Assembly: GCA_002286715.1 (NCBI GenBank) | Contig: NSJX01000016.1 | Coordinates: 194,414 to 258,413, forward strand | DNA from: Dentipellis sp. KUC8613 | Taxonomy: Eukaryota; Basidiomycota; Agaricomycetes; Russulales; Hericiaceae | Length of the DNA stretch: 64,000 nucleotides | Direction: 5' to 3' | Translations under genes and position numbers: made by a program | Notes under the pieces: generated by a model | The model's database searches: none | Seen by the model: only the letters and a program-made list of their open reading frames with translations | Told to the model about the DNA's origin: nothing | Part shown: one piece after another, positions 61,486 to 64,000 of the stretch | Numbering within the stretch: position 1 is the first letter of the stretch | Layout of the letters: each line of letters begins with the position of its first letter

Positions 61486-64000
61486 TCATGAGCCAAAGCC
61501 TCCCCATTCCTCGTACTCCTCTTTCTTCTCCTTTGGTGCCGCGCCGGCCTTCTTCGCACCTTTCTTCGGATGCACAAGGTCGTTACTTGCCTCGGATTTC
61601 TTGACCCCGATCAGACCTTCGTGGTCTACGGAGCATGTGAATAAGAAGTGTCGCGAATGAATGAAACTGAACAGGACTTACATTCGCCTGCCAAGATGTC
61701 ATCTACGATCGGTCTGCTCCCTGAGGTAATGTATCTTGTCGACACGCCTCGCGCCACGAGCGGCTGGCTCAGCAGCTCCTTCAGCTCCGCCTTCAAACCG
61801 GCTACTTTAGCGTTCCGAGCCTTGATTTTGCTCTTCGTCGGGGCCGTATTTTCCCCATCGCTGGTCCACCGGTCAACCGGCGAAATAACACCCCATAAAT
61901 GACCGTTAGCTCACCTCTGCTCGAAATCCGAACCAAGTTCGATGTCCATGGCATCCGCCGTCGCTTTGAGCCAGTTACGCTCGTGGTTCTCTTTCTTCGT
62001 TTTGTGCTGTGCATTGTCGATCTGCTTCGCCAGCTGCAGCCTTGGCTTTAACTTGTCGAGCAGGTGGTGGTCGATTGCCATCTCAGGAATGTCGCTCTCC
62101 TCTATAATCAGAACATTGAACACAATGCATGTTACATAGAAATCAGCGTTGCTTACGCCTTCCAAGGCTCCCCAGCAACGCTCGTACGAGGCGGCGCTCG
62201 TCGGGCGCACACATGAGCATACTGAAACCGCTGCGCCGCGCACGGGCTGTACGTCCATTCCGATGCACGTATGAATCTGCGGTTCGTGGGATCTGATAAT
62301 GGACGACATGGTCCACGGATGGAATGTCGAGACCACGGGCCGCGATGTCAGTTGCCAGGAGAACGGCGTTCTCGTGTGATTTGAAGCTGCATGCATGCGC
62401 GCAGAGTCAGCAAAAGCCATAACACTAAACAGGACAGCCGTACCGATCGAGATTTTTGAGCCGTTGGCGTTGCTCCAATTGTGAATGCAGGGGAAACGCC
62501 GGAAGTCCGAGGAGCTCCAGCATAGGCAGCAAACGACGGATACCATCAATTGCGGAGAGGAAGACGAGCGACCGCCCTGGATACCGAAGGAGGAAGTAGT
62601 AAAGGTATATGTCCTAAAACGCCCCGTTAGCTTCTGCTCATGAACTACATCAACGTCATGGATACATACCTTATCTCCAGAGAGACAATCAATCCTGCTC
62701 TCCTGAAGCGTCGAGACGACGCCGCCCTCGGGGCTGAGATCAATCACCTCAGGCTGGGCGTCGCGGAAGTCAAGCCTAAAGATGAGATCATCTGTGAAAC
62801 CTGGTGAATTGCGCAGATTTTGACTGTGAGACACGGTGACATACCAAGCGTGGAAGCCGGTTTCTCTCCTTTCTTCAGGGGTCGAGGCTTATGGCGCTTC
62901 TTGAGATTCCGCTGTAGATCCTTACTCAATGTCGCCGAGAAGACGAAGGTTTGCATGTTCTGGCTCGTGGAACGCCCATGGTCATCAACGCTGTCGGACG
63001 ATTCCCCGTCGCTCTCTTCATCAGAGCCGCCATGAAAGTCAGGGTCCGTGACATCTTGTCTGCAAGTGGTATTTAGCAAGGACCAGAGCATAACAGGAAA
63101 GTGTACATACTGGGCCTCGCGCTGCGTCAGACGCAAGATATTATCCAATTCAGCGAAATGGCCGGTTTCGATCATGCGATCGGCTTCATCTAGCACCAAG
63201 TACCGCAGATTCTTGATACCTTTAGCAAGATCGTCGTCCTTCCCGCGAAGTTAGCGAACACCCGATTCCACTAAGGCAGGAGCGTACCTCTTCGAGAATA
63301 TCCCACAGACGACCCGGGGTGGCCACCAACACGTCGACACCGCGCTCCAAGATGCGCTTTTGCTTTTGCGCGGACATCCCACCAACAATCGCCGCGACGC
63401 TCACCAGCGGGGGCTTCTTAGGCCCGCTCGGCTGCGCTTTGCCCTTTCCCTTTGATGGCTTTTTGCCTTTTGCCTTCCCTTTCAACGGCGCGAGAGACGG
63501 TTCATCGGCCTCCTCGGTTTTTATAGCAGAGTCGGCCAGGTCGTAATCATTGAGACACGCATTGAGGTGGGCGGAGACTTGGAGCGCAAGCTCGCGTGTC
63601 GGTGCTAGGATGAGGGTGCGGACTGGTCTGCGTGTGCCAGGCTGCACATCCTGCGCAGACTTCTCCGCGAGAAGTGCATTCAGAATGGGAAGTCCGTATG
63701 CTAGCGTTTTGCCGGAGCCCTGTGTATGGGCGTTTTATTCAGCATGGGTGATATATGGCTGGTAAAGTACGCACCGTTTCTGCGACACCGATGATGTCGC
63801 GGTTCTCGACGGCCTTTGGAATGGCCTGAGACTGTATGGGCGTGGGTGACATGAATTTTTGCGCGTACAGCGCGCGCTGTAGGCGGATATCGAGGTTGAA
63901 TGGGGCCCATTCCGGGATAAGTTTCGCTATGTTCAATGATTAGCATCGCGTCGTATGCCAGAGGTTCGATAACATACGGTCAAACGCGACGGGCTTTTCT
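61486..64000 (-). CDS. MAK5: DEAD-box RNA helicase MAK5/DDX24 (5' end outside window)
   Basis: A nucleolar ATP-dependent RNA helicase for 60S ribosome assembly. The frame enters from the right edge as EKPVAFD and continues [20 protein letters not shown]. The Q motif ([13 protein letters not shown]), [13 protein letters not shown] (Walker A), [48 protein letters not shown] (DEAD), [46 protein letters not shown] and [12 protein letters not shown] are all present. The insert between motifs I and Ib is Lys-rich ([16 protein letters not shown]) and another insert after DEAD is acidic, as in Mak5/DDX24. It ends [14 protein letters not shown]. At least eight introns. The N-terminal part lies beyond 64000. 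Confidence 0.94.

Overview
The window reads as chromosomal DNA of a filamentous basidiomycete, most likely a mushroom-forming agaricomycete. Genes are dense, on both strands, and broken by many 48-60 nt introns with GTRNGT donors. The gene set (an Rrm4-like endosomal mRNA carrier, a DUF6533 membrane protein, a Gas1-like secreted protein, Het-C, an intradiol dioxygenase) fits that group. I assigned no species. I saw no rRNA, tRNA, transposon or CRISPR array.

Layout. 0.6-5 kb: EXO1 (-) and phosphopantothenate-cysteine ligase (-). 5.8-8 kb: a Gas1-like secreted protein (+) and a CsbD-like stress protein (-). 8.5-12 kb: a Sec2-type Rab exchange factor (+). 12.3-19 kb (-): an intradiol ring-cleavage dioxygenase, glutamine:fructose-6-phosphate amidotransferase (GFA1) and an epoxide-hydrolase-like enzyme. 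20.4-22.1 kb: a DUF6533 multi-pass protein (-), followed by almost 4 kb with no recognisable gene. 25.9-29.4 kb: a Yra1/ALYREF mRNA export adaptor (+) and a two-finger C2H2 factor (+). 31.6-42.7 kb (-): AIP1, MAD3, an Rrm4-like protein with three RRMs and three MLLE-like segments, and an MFS anion transporter. 43.4-47 kb: two ERG6 genes, head to head. 47.7-49.4 kb: RAD52 (-). 51.2-59.3 kb (+): a Fus3/Kss1-type MAP kinase, a G3BP/Bre5-like NTF2-RRM protein and Het-C. 59.6-60.7 kb: an unrecognised proline/serine-rich protein (-). From 61.5 kb to the window edge: the MAK5/DDX24 RNA helicase (-), cut at its 5' end.

How the genes relate. They are mostly independent housekeeping genes, not a cluster for one pathway. 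Some themes recur: DNA repair and checkpoint (EXO1, RAD52, MAD3), mRNA handling (Yra1, Rrm4-like, G3BP-like, MAK5) and envelope or sterol synthesis (GFA1, two ERG6). The clearest special structure is the ERG6 inverted duplication. The two copies share exactly the same exon lengths, about 92 percent protein identity by hand alignment, and a shared promoter block with an SREBP-site-like motif. Other points are a shared ACGCGT plus CACGTG arrangement upstream of EXO1 and RAD52, and three candidate GC-AG introns. Gene ends were set by reading splice sites and reading frame by hand. Family names come from recognised motifs, not database searches.
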